A DNA stretch of 64,000 nucleotides from Desulfobacteraceae bacterium Eth-SRB1 (lineage in GTDB: Bacteria; Desulfobacterota; Desulfobacteria; Desulfobacterales; ETH-SRB1). The position numbers and the translations under genes are program-made. A model generated the notes under the pieces. The model was not told the DNA's origin, made no database searches, and saw only the letters and a list, made by a program, of their open reading frames with translations. Every line of letters starts with the position of its first letter. Position 1 is the first letter of the stretch. The stretch covers positions 856,790-920,789 of the forward strand of contig RPGP01000001.1 of NCBI GenBank assembly GCA_004193555.1, written 5' to 3'. This document shows, piece after piece, positions 9,297-17,232 of this stretch.

Positions 9297-9320
9297 CAGC
9301 AGAATCCCCAGATGAAAGAA

Positions 9321-9545
9321 AAGATGAACGTCGAACATCGAACGTCCAACATCGAATTTTGAATGCAAAAAAAGAAATAGAAATCGGAGGCTTTTGCTGA
9401 TTGTGAGTTTTAAGTTTCAATCTGATCCCCTGAACCTTTGTTTTTCATTTGGTGTTTGTTTTTTCCTTCGATTTTAAAATAATTTGAGAAGCGACATCAT
9501 TATTCGACGTTCGACGTTCAATGTTCGATGTTGGACGTTCATCTT
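9321..9545. repeat. Inverted-repeat element, CGAACATCG family (225 bp)
   Basis: Left arm 9321-9357 (AAGATGAACGTCGAACATCG and onward) and right arm 9502-9545 are imperfect reverse complements built from near-repeats of an 8- to 10-base phrase. About 145 AT-rich bp lie between them. It begins 25 bp after the etfA stop and ends 45 bp before the rimO start. Confidence 0.75.
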
Positions 9546-9590
9546 TCAAAACAACTTAGCGCTTATGGGATAAACCCGCCCCTACTTATT

Positions 9591-10907
9591 ATGAAAGTTC
9601 ATCTCGTTAATCTGGGCTGTGTTAGAAATCTTGTTGACAGCGAGATAATGCTGGGACGTCTTGTGCAGTCAGGCTGGACAGTCACGCAGGATCCTGGAAA
9701 AGCAGATATAATAGTCATAAATACATGCAGTTTTATAGAGCCTGCGGTTAATGAATCGATCGATACTATTTTTGAACTGGCAAAGTTTAAAAAAACAGGG
9801 GTCTGCAGGAATATTATTGTTACAGGCTGTCTCCCCGAGCGCTTTAGAGAGGAAATTGTCCATTTACTTCCGGAGGTTGATTTTTTTCTGGGCACAGGCG
9901 CATTTGATAGAATTGTTCAGGCAGCAGATGGCTCTAAAAATTCGCCGGTCTGTTTTTTGCCGAACCCGAACTTTAGCGCTATTCAGGAGAAGGACGCCAC
10001 GCGTGTAAACAGCTTTACACACATGGCCTATGTTAGAATCGCAGAAGGATGTGATAAGGGCTGCACATATTGTATCATTCCCAGACTTCGAGGGAAACAC
10101 AGAAGCCGTCCTCTTGAGGATATTGTTGGCGAGGCGCGCAGGTTTATCTCATCAGGCATAAAAGAGCTGATACTTGTTGCCGAGGATACAACATATTATG
10201 GAAGAGATTTAAGCCACCCTGTCGGTTTGAGCCTGTTAATCGATAAGATATCAACCATTTCCGGGAATGTATGGCTTAGAGTTTTGTATGGTCATCCGGA
10301 AAGTATAGATGAATCCATTATAAAGACCATTGCAACTCGCAGTAATATATGTTCATATTTTGATATTCCGGTTCAGCATGCAAGCGGATCGATTTTAAAA
10401 AGGATGGGTCGAAGATATACACGTGACTATCTGTACAGGCTGATTGATAAAATCAGATCACTCGCTCCTGATGCGACGTTGCGCACAACAGCCATTGTGG
10501 GCTTTCCAGGAGAAACGGAGAAAGACTTTCGTCAGCTTTTAGACTTTGTAGAAGATATTTGTTTTGATCATCTTGGAGCCTTTATTTATTCTGATTTTGA
10601 AGATCTTCCCTCTCACAGGCTTTCCGGCCATATCCCTGAAAAGGTGGCAACGCAGCGTTATGATTTGCTTATGTCTAACCAGGCAAAAATATCTTTAAAA
10701 AATAACCGTAAACAGATCGGCAGAACCGTCAAGGTTTTGGTGGAAGAAAAGCAGGAAGATAACATTTTTTGTGGTCGCACCGCTTTTCAGGCGCCCGAGG
10801 TGGATGGAGTCGTTTATATTAATTCCAAGCAGATGAAAACAGGCTGTTTTGCCGATGTAAAAATAACAGATGCTTATGAGTACGACCTTGTTGGAAACCC
10901 TGTATAA
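9591..10907 (+). CDS. rimO: Ribosomal protein S12 methylthiotransferase RimO
   Basis: Radical-SAM enzyme that methylthiolates an aspartate of ribosomal protein S12. The ATG at 9591 gives MKVHLVNLGCVRNLVDSE, the standard RimO start. The frame is open further upstream to 9528, but those codons lie in the repeat and are rejected. The N-terminal UPF0004 domain holds three cluster cysteines (LGC, NTC, GCL). The radical-SAM motif is C154-D-K-G-C158-T-Y-C161, followed by a C-terminal TRAM region. The length of 438 residues fits. A second methylthiotransferase, MtaB, is encoded at 54.7 kb; the S12-type N-terminus separates the two. Confidence 0.95.
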   Translation: MKVHLVNLGCVRNLVDSEIMLGRLVQSGWTVTQDPGKADIIVINTCSFIEPAVNESIDTIFELAKFKKTGVCRNIIVTGCLPERFREEIVHLLPEVDFFLGTGAFDRIVQAADGSKNSPVCFLPNPNFSAIQEKDATRVNSFTHMAYVRIAEGCDKGCTYCIIPRLRGKHRSRPLEDIVGEARRFISSGIKELILVAEDTTYYGRDLSHPVGLSLLIDKISTISGNVWLRVLYGHPESIDESIIKTIATRSNICSYFDIPVQHASGSILKRMGRRYTRDYLYRLIDKIRSLAPDATLRTTAIVGFPGETEKDFRQLLDFVEDICFDHLGAFIYSDFEDLPSHRLSGHIPEKVATQRYDLLMSNQAKISLKNNRKQIGRTVKVLVEEKQEDNIFCGRTAFQAPEVDGVVYINSKQMKTGCFADVKITDAYEYDLVGNPV

Positions 10908-10935
10908 ACTTAGGAGCCTTCGGGTTGGCTTAAAA

Positions 10936-11056
10936 GATGAACGTCGAACATCGAACGTTCAATATCGAATTTTGAATAAGGAATTCCGCCAATTTATAAA
11001 CCGGCAGAGCGAAGCGATTTCATCATTCGATGTTCAACGTTCGATGTTGGACGTTC
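10936..11056. repeat. Inverted-repeat element, CGAACATCG family (121 bp)
   Basis: A left arm from about 10936 and a right arm ending at 11056 are imperfect reverse complements of the same phrase as the element at 9321-9545. The centre includes GCGAAGCGATTTCATC, the counterpart of tails seen at 8.2 and 9.5 kb. It fills the rimO-ispB spacer. Confidence 0.75.
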
Positions 11057-11115
11057 AAAAAAATTCACCTATATCATATCGAATTTATTAGGCATAAAAT
11101 GGAAATTCCCATACT

Positions 11116-12093
11116 ATGAACTTAAAGCATAAGATCCTTGCTATGGTAAATGACGATCTCGAGGATATTGAAACCGCGCTTAAGCAAAATTTAAATCCGT
11201 ATCTTGACATAGTCTCACAGACAGCCGGCCATATATTGTTTTCCGGCGGCAAAAGGTTAAGGCCGCTGATCATGGTTCTTTCTGCAAGGATTTGCGGTTA
11301 TAGAGGGAACTATGATAAAACATTTTCAACTATGTTTGAATATCTTCATGCAGCCACTTTATTGCATGACGATCTTGTGGATGAAGCAAAATTGCGCAGG
11401 GGAAAGCCTGTGGCGCATTCTGTTTGGGGTAATTCCATAGCGGTTCTTGTAGGCGATTTTCTTCTTGCCCGCGCGCTTTCCATCGCAGTTGAAACAGGCA
11501 GGAAAAATGTTATCGGTATTATAGCAGAAGTTACCGAACACATGTCCCAGGGGGAGATACACCAGCTTATAAGAAAGGGGCGGTTAGACCTTGCAGAAGA
11601 AGAGTATATGATGATAATACAAAATAAAACAGCCTTGCTTTTCCAGGGAGCCTGTCGTGTAAGCGCTATTATCTCCGATGCGGCTGAAAAGGAGGAAAAA
11701 GCAATTTCAGATTACGGTTATAATTTAGGGATTGCTTTTCAGATGGCGGATGATCTTCTTGATTACACATCAGACACCGGCTCTCTTGGCAAAGAGGTTG
11801 GGGCCGACCTTAAAGAGGGTAAGCTTACACTGCCGGTTATATATTCTTTAAAAAAGGCCGGCTTAGAAGATCGGGCCAGGATGAAAATGATCATAAAGAA
11901 TAAAGAATTTTCTATTCATGATTTTGAAATATTGATAGCATTGTTAAAAAAGTATGAAGGGCTTAAATATACTGAAAAGCAGGCAGAAAAATATATTGCA
12001 GAGGCAAAGAAAGCCCTTATGGTATTTGAGCCTTCAGAGACAAGAGAAACTCTTTTAAACATTGCAGATTATGTGCTGGCAAGGAAAGTTTAA
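11116..12093 (+). CDS. ispB: Polyprenyl diphosphate synthase (octaprenyl/heptaprenyl type)
   Basis: Trans-isoprenyl diphosphate synthase that builds the polyprenyl side chain of menaquinone or ubiquinone. The two aspartate-rich motifs are present: DDLVDEAKLRRGKP (first) and FQMADDLLDYTSD (second). GGKRLRPLI near the N-terminus is the substrate-binding segment. The length is 325 residues. Chain length cannot be set from the sequence alone; in an anaerobe of this type the product would serve menaquinone, the quinone used by the succinate/fumarate enzyme encoded at 16-20 kb. No strong ribosome-binding site is visible. Confidence 0.9.
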   Translation: MNLKHKILAMVNDDLEDIETALKQNLNPYLDIVSQTAGHILFSGGKRLRPLIMVLSARICGYRGNYDKTFSTMFEYLHAATLLHDDLVDEAKLRRGKPVAHSVWGNSIAVLVGDFLLARALSIAVETGRKNVIGIIAEVTEHMSQGEIHQLIRKGRLDLAEEEYMMIIQNKTALLFQGACRVSAIISDAAEKEEKAISDYGYNLGIAFQMADDLLDYTSDTGSLGKEVGADLKEGKLTLPVIYSLKKAGLEDRARMKMIIKNKEFSIHDFEILIALLKKYEGLKYTEKQAEKYIAEAKKALMVFEPSETRETLLNIADYVLARKV

Positions 12094-12096
12094 ATT

Positions 12097-12375
12097 GTAA
12101 CCGTTAACGGTTTACAGTTATCGGTTTACGGTTGAAAAAAACAACATGTAGAGAAAAAATATGGGATCCTCTTTTAAAGATTTAGACGTTTGGAAAAAAT
12201 CTTGCAGGTTATCAGTACGTCTTTATACATTATTAAGAGATTGCCGTGATTATGGAATGAAAGATCAAATGCTGCGCTCATCTATATCTATTCCGTCAAA
12301 ATCCAAAATGCTTCAATCGTTGCATAGTTCATTGAAAAAACTGTGAACTGTGAACCGACAACCGTAAACGATTAC
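12097..12375 (+). mobile_element. GTAACCGTT-family element carrying a four-helix-bundle gene remnant (279 bp)
   Basis: Left end GTAACCGTTAACGG (12097 on) and right end CCGTAAACGATTAC (to 12375) are inverted phrase arms. Between them lies the gutted four-helix-bundle gene described in the next entry. The miniature at 48758-48854, read on its minus strand, matches this element's left ~43 bp joined directly to its right ~68 bp, including the last 12 codons of the gene. The element starts 3 bp after the ispB stop and ends 8 bp before the ATG of the next gene, leaving no room for a normal ribosome-binding site there. Confidence 0.7.
12161..12346 (+). pseudogene. Internally deleted four-helix-bundle (23S rRNA IVP/S23-type) protein
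   Basis: The first 46 residues (FKDLDVWKKSC, then GMKDQMLRSSISIPS) are the N-terminal half of the four-helix-bundle family first described from intervening sequences of spirochaete 23S rRNA. Family members run to about 115-125 residues and continue with N-I-A-E-G after SIPS. Here SIPS is followed at once by KSKMLQSLHSSLKKL and a stop, which resembles the family's last helix. About half the protein is therefore missing, and a short AAA-rich direct match at the junction suggests slippage. It is in frame and may be translated, but half a bundle is unlikely to fold. Confidence 0.7.
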
Positions 12376-12383
12376 ATATTATT

Positions 12384-13574
12384 ATGAAACAGAGAATACT
12401 AATTTTAATGCTTTTATTAACGGTCTTTTTCTCAGGCGACGTGCTTGCCGAAGAACAACCCTTAACAAAGACTGTTGAGGCCATAGGAACAGGCAGGCTC
12501 TATGCACAGAATATTGCGGGAGCAAAAAACCGGGCTATTTCAGATGGCCTTGTCGCTGCTATGGAAAAGGTTCTCTCGGATTTTTTGCCGGTTGAGTCTT
12601 TAGTGCAGAATTTTCAGCTATTAAACGAAACCTTTTATGAACATACAGATCAATTTGTTCAGAATTACAGGGTGCTGACAGAAGCGATGTCCGGCAATGC
12701 TTACAGGGTCATTGTCCAGGCAACTATTTCTGTTGATCAGGTTCAAACGCAGCTTGCTGCTGCCGGCATTGTGTTGGGGAAAAAGGCTATGCCAAGAATT
12801 ATGTTTTTTATCGCAGAGCAAAACCCCGCCGGCAGTTTAACAAAGTGCTGGTGGAAAGAAGACGCGGATATTGATAAAAACGCTTCAGAAATCGCGATGG
12901 CCAGGGCGATGAGAGATGCCGGACTTTTAATAGTAGATCCCGGCGATATAATTCAGTATATTAAATATGAGGATATAAGGCTTAAGGTCGATCCGGACCA
13001 ACTGGAAGCTATAGATCTGGGGGCACGTTTTCACGCTGATATAGTAATAGTCGGCAAGGCGACAGTAGATATGGCTTCAAATATTATGGGGGCGCAAATA
13101 AAGTCTTTCAAAGGGACTGTGGCTGTTAGTGCATACAGGACAGACACAGGCGAAGAGATTGCCTCAACTACTCAAACAGCCATTGCTGTAAATGCTGATG
13201 CGATTACAGGTGGCAGGGATGCGCTTTCAAGCGCAGGCGCTCTGGCCGGCGACAAGCTTTCCAGTCAAATTATTAATGCATGGCGACCAGAGATTAAAAA
13301 GCTGATTATGGTGGAAATTATAGTCGAGGGAACAGATCATCTTGCAAATTTTGTAGTATTTCGTAATGTATTAACAGATATTCCCGGCGTAAATAATATT
13401 CAGCTCAGGGAGATGAAGGCGGATGAAGCGATAATTGGTGTAAATTTCAGGGGTGGTACAAAAGAGCTTGCAGATGAGCTGATGTTGAAAAATTATGAAT
13501 CTTTTGGCATAAATATATACGAAATATCGCAAAACAGTTTGCATATTGCGCTTGTACCGGATCGAGACCTTTGA
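12384..13574 (+). CDS. Exported protein with FlgT-like N-terminal domain
   Basis: A signal peptide (charged start, hydrophobic ILMLLLTVFFSGDVLA, then AEE) marks export. Residues ~25-130 resemble the FlgT N-terminal domain: EAIGTGRLYAQNIAGAKNRA, then YRVIVQATISVD. The middle segment (MPRIMFFIAEQN onward) resembles families that sense or scaffold at the cell envelope. No flagellar gene is in the window, so a flagellar role is not supported. The gene follows directly on the four-helix-bundle element and overlaps pgsA by 4 bp (TTGA), so the two are probably translated in a coupled way. The last codons include GAGACC and then TTTGA, identical to the end sequence of the GAGACC repeat family. Confidence 0.65.
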   Translation: MKQRILILMLLLTVFFSGDVLAEEQPLTKTVEAIGTGRLYAQNIAGAKNRAISDGLVAAMEKVLSDFLPVESLVQNFQLLNETFYEHTDQFVQNYRVLTEAMSGNAYRVIVQATISVDQVQTQLAAAGIVLGKKAMPRIMFFIAEQNPAGSLTKCWWKEDADIDKNASEIAMARAMRDAGLLIVDPGDIIQYIKYEDIRLKVDPDQLEAIDLGARFHADIVIVGKATVDMASNIMGAQIKSFKGTVAVSAYRTDTGEEIASTTQTAIAVNADAITGGRDALSSAGALAGDKLSSQIINAWRPEIKKLIMVEIIVEGTDHLANFVVFRNVLTDIPGVNNIQLREMKADEAIIGVNFRGGTKELADELMLKNYESFGINIYEISQNSLHIALVPDRDL

Positions 13575-14164
13575 AAAATACTGCATCAAATAAATCTGGC
13601 AAATCTGGTATACCCATAAATATTCCAAATGTTTTGTCTCTTATCAGGATATTGCTCGTCCCTCTTTTTGTTATTTTCCTGTTTAAAAATTTTTATAATC
13701 TTGCTCTTTTAATCTTTGCCATTGCGGCAATCAGCGACATTCTGGATGGTCTTTTAGCAAGATGTTTGGACCAGAGAACAAAGTTAGGTTCATATCTTGA
13801 TCCTGTTGCCGACAAACTGCTTTTGACTTCCGCCTTTATAATTCTGGCTGTTGTAAAAATGGTTCCCGGGTGGCTTGCGGTTATTGTAATTAGCCGTGAT
13901 GTATTGATAACACTTGGAGTTGTAATTTTTTCCATTGAAAATATAAGCATTGCGATAAAACCGAGCACTGTCAGCAAGTGTACTACCGTAGCTCAGATTT
14001 CGACCATTTTGTTTGTTCTTCTTAATCCGGATATTCCAAGGGCTTATATTGTGAGATGGTCGCTTTACTGGCTTACGGCAGGGTTGACTATAACGTCAGG
14101 TCTTCACTATCTCTATATAGGTATGAATATCGTCCAGAAGGGGGCCGGGAATAACCGTGTATAG
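13571..14164 (+). CDS. pgsA: CDP-diacylglycerol-glycerol-3-phosphate 3-phosphatidyltransferase
   Basis: Integral membrane enzyme that makes phosphatidylglycerophosphate from CDP-diacylglycerol. The CDP-alcohol phosphotransferase signature D-G-x2-A-R-x8-G-x3-D-x3-D is complete in DGLLARCLDQRTKLGSYLDP and the following VAD. Several hydrophobic segments follow. The TTG start overlaps the stop of the upstream gene. The N-terminus (MKNTASNKSGKSGIPINIPN) is about ten residues longer than usual and polar, so initiation could also be a little downstream. The length is 197 residues. Confidence 0.9.
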   Translation: MKNTASNKSGKSGIPINIPNVLSLIRILLVPLFVIFLFKNFYNLALLIFAIAAISDILDGLLARCLDQRTKLGSYLDPVADKLLLTSAFIILAVVKMVPGWLAVIVISRDVLITLGVVIFSIENISIAIKPSTVSKCTTVAQISTILFVLLNPDIPRAYIVRWSLYWLTAGLTITSGLHYLYIGMNIVQKGAGNNRV

Positions 14165-14351
14165 AAATTATGTAACCGTTTCCGGTTTGCAGTTCACGGT
14201 TGGTTGAAACATATCAGCCAGAGGCTTAAACCTAAGTTGAGCGATTTTTGGGGAAGAAATTTAAGAATTAAGATTAATATCAAACATGGCTTTTTAATGC
14301 GCTTTTCCCTAACAGCCTTCAGCCTGTCCATGTAGTTACAATCCGTTTTTC

Positions 14352-14380
14352 TTGACAGATATATCAATGAATGTTATTTG
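14352..14380 (+). promoter_or_regulatory. Promoter of tRNA-Val
   Basis: TTGACA at 14352-14357, a 17-bp spacer and TATTTG at 14375-14380; the tRNA begins 27 bp further on. The -35 is perfect and the -10 weak. Confidence 0.5.
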
Positions 14381-14406
14381 CTTTTTAAAATTAAAAGATC
14401 CCTTAC

Positions 14407-14481
14407 AGGCACGTAGCTCAGGGGGAGAGCGCTACCCTGACACGGTAGAAGTCGTTGGTTCAAATCCAATCGTGCCTACCA
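14407..14481 (+). tRNA. tRNA-Val (GAC)
   Basis: The acceptor stem AGGCACG pairs with CGTGCCT. The anticodon loop is CTGACAC within the stem CTACC/GGTAG, so the anticodon GAC is at 14439-14441. The T loop is TTCAAAT, and CCA is encoded at 14479-14481. All arms fold. Confidence 0.97.
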
Positions 14482-14524
14482 TTTTTTATATCCATTTTAC
14501 ACCTTTTATTAGAAACTTTTGCAA

Positions 14525-14577
14525 AACATCGAACACGTGACTTGGCATAGCATTTGCCAAGTCACGTGTTCGATGTT
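14525..14577. terminator. 23-bp perfect hairpin followed by a T-tract
   Basis: Arms 14525-14547 and 14555-14577 are perfectly complementary around a 7-base loop, and a run of T residues follows from about 14582. It can act as a strong intrinsic terminator for tRNA-Val and insulate tauE. The outer ends CATCGAAC/GTTCGATG match the CGAACATCG repeat family, so it may be a minimal member. AACTTTTGCAAAAC just before it resembles a GAGACC-family end. Confidence 0.7.
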
Positions 14578-14714
14578 CATCTTTTTTTTTTCTCTGACTC
14601 TCCGGCTTCCGGCTTCTGACCTCTGTTTTTTTCAGTCCCTCAGGCGCAAGTTTTACCTGTTTCAGTTGTTTAACAAATTAAAGAACAAGAACCGTAACAC
14701 AGGAGGGATAAGCT

Positions 14715-15668
14715 ATGTATTTTGAAGTTTCAGGAGTCCATGTATTCCCGCTAATACCTTTTATTGTCGCATTTGTTGTTTCCGGTTTTACCTCTATGGG
14801 CGGTGTGTCCGGCGCCTTTCTTCTTTTGCCCTTTCAGGTCAGCGTTCTTGGTTTTACCAGCCCTGCGGTAAGCCCCACAAATCTTGTTTACAATATTGTC
14901 GCAATTCCCAGCGGTGTGTACAGATACATCAAGGAAGGAAGGATGGCGTGGCCCCTTGCGTGGGTAATTATTGCGGGCACGCTTCCTGGCGTTTTTATCG
15001 GCGCTATTATTAGGATAAAATATCTTCCTGACCCGAAAAATTTTAAATTTTTCGTCGGGTGTGTTCTGCTTTATATCGGGCTAAGGCTCTTTTATACTCT
15101 AATACAAAAAGGTGGCAAAACACAAAAAAGCAAAGAGCTTGAAGAAAGATTCAAACAAAGGTTCGATAAAATCAGAAAAGGTGGTAAATCCGGCGATGAT
15201 CATGAGGTCAGGATTAAAACCGTCAAATTTTCATTAACACATTACACCTATAGCTTCTATGGCGAAACCTTTACCTTTAACACTATTGCATTATTCAGTC
15301 TTACATTTATTGTTGGAATAATCGGAGGAACTTATGGAATAGGGGGAGGCGCAATTATTGCCCCGTTTCTTATGGCTGTTTTCGGCCTTCCAGTATATAC
15401 GATAGCAGGAGCGGCGCTTCTTGGCACATTGTTGACCTCTGTTGCAGGGGTAATTTTTTACACAATAATAGCGCCGTATTACGCGCACACAGGCCTGGCA
15501 ATCAGTCCTGACTGGACGCTGGGCGCGCTGTTCGGTGCAGGCGGTTTCGCAGGCATGTACTGCGGTGCAAGATTGCAGAAGTTTATGCCGGCAAAGATAA
15601 TTAAAATCATTCTCGCAATTATAATAGTGCTGCTTGCCGCAAAATATATTATCAATTTCTTGTTGTAG
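14715..15668 (+). CDS. TauE/SafE-family sulfite/organosulfur exporter
   Basis: Membrane permease of the TauE/SafE (DUF81) family, members of which export sulfite, sulfoacetate or related anions. Two homologous membrane halves are visible: SGFTSMGGVSGAFLLLPFQ and NLVYNIVAIPSGVYRY in the first, and GIIGGTYGIGGGAIIAPFL plus AGAALLGTLLTS in the second. A charged cytosolic loop of about 60 residues (KGGKTQKSKELEERFKQRF) lies between them, longer than in most members. The 317-residue gene has an excellent ribosome-binding site (AGGAGG). The substrate is unknown; sulfite or a sulfonate would suit a sulfur-metabolising organism. Confidence 0.88.
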   Translation: MYFEVSGVHVFPLIPFIVAFVVSGFTSMGGVSGAFLLLPFQVSVLGFTSPAVSPTNLVYNIVAIPSGVYRYIKEGRMAWPLAWVIIAGTLPGVFIGAIIRIKYLPDPKNFKFFVGCVLLYIGLRLFYTLIQKGGKTQKSKELEERFKQRFDKIRKGGKSGDDHEVRIKTVKFSLTHYTYSFYGETFTFNTIALFSLTFIVGIIGGTYGIGGGAIIAPFLMAVFGLPVYTIAGAALLGTLLTSVAGVIFYTIIAPYYAHTGLAISPDWTLGALFGAGGFAGMYCGARLQKFMPAKIIKIILAIIIVLLAAKYIINFLL

Positions 15669-15844
15669 TATTGATGGTCTCGACGCCCCTACTCCCCGCA
15701 CACAGATAATTGTTGTTTCCTGTGTTGGAGCTGTTTTATCCAGAATTCTTGTAAAGATATTCAAATCCAAACGTGAAAAGGCGTTGCAGGAGGAGTTTAA
15801 GGAAAAAATCTCGTCCCTGAAGCACACCCGCTCCCTTGGGGATG

Positions 15845-16140
15845 TTAATCGATGTAAAGTTTTAGCGCATCGCCCGAATGATCTTTGTACTCTGCGTCTG
15901 TGGCAAAAACGATTGTTTTGCCTTTATGGGGGATTCGATAACCATAAGCCCCGCCAGGGTAGTAGAGCGGAATCGTTTCGATTTTTACGTCACCTATTTG
16001 AACCTTTTCCTTTTCAAGCTGTTTCTGCCTGTTGAGTTGCACAAATCTGAATGCCGGCGCCAATTCAACCGGAAAGTATGCAAATTCCTGCTGATGCCTG
16101 ATACGCTCTTCCAAGTCAACAGCAAATAAAGTATCGCAGG
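15845..16140 (-). pseudogene. C-terminal fragment of an MBL-fold metallo-hydrolase
   Basis: The minus-strand frame reads FAVDLEERIRHQQEFAYFPV and later GYRIPHKGKTIVFATDAEYK, a segment typical of metallo-beta-lactamase-fold hydrolases. It stops at GDALKLYID, just where the next metal-site strand should follow. There is no start and no N-terminal HxHxDH motif. On the plus strand, about 15690-15830, a short frame with one hydrophobic stretch and KREKALQEEFKEKI may be another gene remnant; it is not recognised. Together with the repeat at 16185, this is what the 15669-16320 spacer contains. Confidence 0.6.
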
Positions 16141-16184
16141 AAACATTAACCCTTGACGATACTATCTTTATATAATTAATATTA

Positions 16185-16285
16185 ATGGCTTCGTAAAAAG
16201 CTAAATTATACCGCTTTGCGGCACTGTAACGAAAAATAACTTGTCAATCATATCAAGAGGTTATGATTTAGTTATTTGAAAATCT
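16185..16285 (+). repeat. TTCGTAAAAAG-family repeat, copy 1
   Basis: Runs from ATGGCTTCGTAAAAAGC to GTTATTTGAAAATCT. An inverted, almost identical copy is at 22440-22554, at the 3' end of cbiM. It ends about 25 bp before the ribosome-binding site of the sdh/frd operon, so it occupies the operon's promoter region. Confidence 0.8.
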
Positions 16286-16320
16286 AAAAAGCACTTTTTA
16301 TGAAAGATTAGGAGGAAAAA

Positions 16321-16962
16321 ATGAACTGGCTTGCAGGCACCCTTGGATCTTCCATCGGGAAAAAGCTGATGATGGCTTTAACAGGTCTTGGATTCTGTGG
16401 TTTCCTTGCCGGACATCTTGCCGGCAATCTTACTATTTACTGGGGAAAAAACGCTTTTAATTCATATGCTGAGCATCTGCACTCCTTAGGACCGCTTATT
16501 ACACTGGCTGAACTGGGACTTTTGTTTTTTGCGCTAATCCATATTTTGACAGGAACGACCCTTTTTTATCAGAACCTTAAAGCAAGGCCGTTCAGGTATT
16601 CAGTTAACAAAAACGCCGGTGGCCGCACCATTGGTTCACGCACAATGCCCTATACCGGTTTTATCCTTCTTAGTTTTATTGTTTTACACCTTATTAATTT
16701 TCACTTTGTGGATAAAACCGGTACAACTATTTATCAAATCGTGCATGGCGCATTCGCAAATCCCGGATACGTGGCAATTTATGTTTTTGCAATGATTGTT
16801 GCAGCGATTCACATAAGCCACGGTTTCTGGAGCGTATTCCAGACTCTGGGCGCCAACCATGTGAAATACATGCCTTTTATCAAGGGAGTAAGTATTGTTT
16901 TCAGCCTGATTGTTGCGCTTGGTTTTGGTTTCCTTCCGGTTTATCTTGCGTATATGGTGTGA
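16321..16962 (+). CDS. sdhC: Succinate dehydrogenase/fumarate reductase, cytochrome b subunit
   Basis: Membrane anchor of the succinate:quinone oxidoreductase. Five hydrophobic segments are visible in 213 residues. Several histidines lie in or near them (AGHLAGNL, HSLGPLITLAE, LHLINFHF, HGAFANPG, IHISHGF), as in type B enzymes with one polypeptide and two hemes (Wolinella type). A GGAGG ribosome-binding site precedes the ATG. The flavoprotein and iron-sulfur genes follow in the order C-A-B. Direction of catalysis cannot be decided from the sequence; type B enzymes occur with both. Confidence 0.92.
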   Translation: MNWLAGTLGSSIGKKLMMALTGLGFCGFLAGHLAGNLTIYWGKNAFNSYAEHLHSLGPLITLAELGLLFFALIHILTGTTLFYQNLKARPFRYSVNKNAGGRTIGSRTMPYTGFILLSFIVLHLINFHFVDKTGTTIYQIVHGAFANPGYVAIYVFAMIVAAIHISHGFWSVFQTLGANHVKYMPFIKGVSIVFSLIVALGFGFLPVYLAYMV

Positions 16963-17232
16963 TGCGCTTAAACACGAAAAAGAAAAAAAGATTAACACGA
17001 AAGCACGAAAAAAGCATGCAAAAAAAGTTTTATGAACTCGTAAAAAGCTATGTTATGCCGCCCGCCAAATCAATTCGGGCGTGATATACTATTTCCTGAG
17101 AGAACCAGCCAATGACGATTGGTTTTCACCGGAGTGACAATTTTTTTACCCTTTAAACTTTTTGTGTTTTCGTACTTTCGTGTTTTCGTGATCGTTTTTA
17201 GCGTTTTTAAATTAAAAATAAGGAGTTTATAT

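Noticed and set aside
9528-9590. 21-residue extension of RimO
   Set aside because: The codons are made of the CGAACATCG repeat arm, and the ATG at 9591 gives the conserved N-terminus.
8160-11060. CRISPR-like repetition of CGAACATCG words
   Set aside because: The words recur at irregular distances, overlap one another and are mirrored at the far end; there are no equal-length spacers and no cas genes.
12161-12346. Intact small regulatory protein
   Set aside because: The N-terminal half matches the four-helix-bundle family too well and the centre is missing, so a decayed gene is the better reading.
17119-17232. N-terminal hydrophobic extension of the SdhA frame
   Set aside because: It lies in a CACGAAA-type repeat; the ATG at 17233 has a good ribosome-binding site and gives the normal start.
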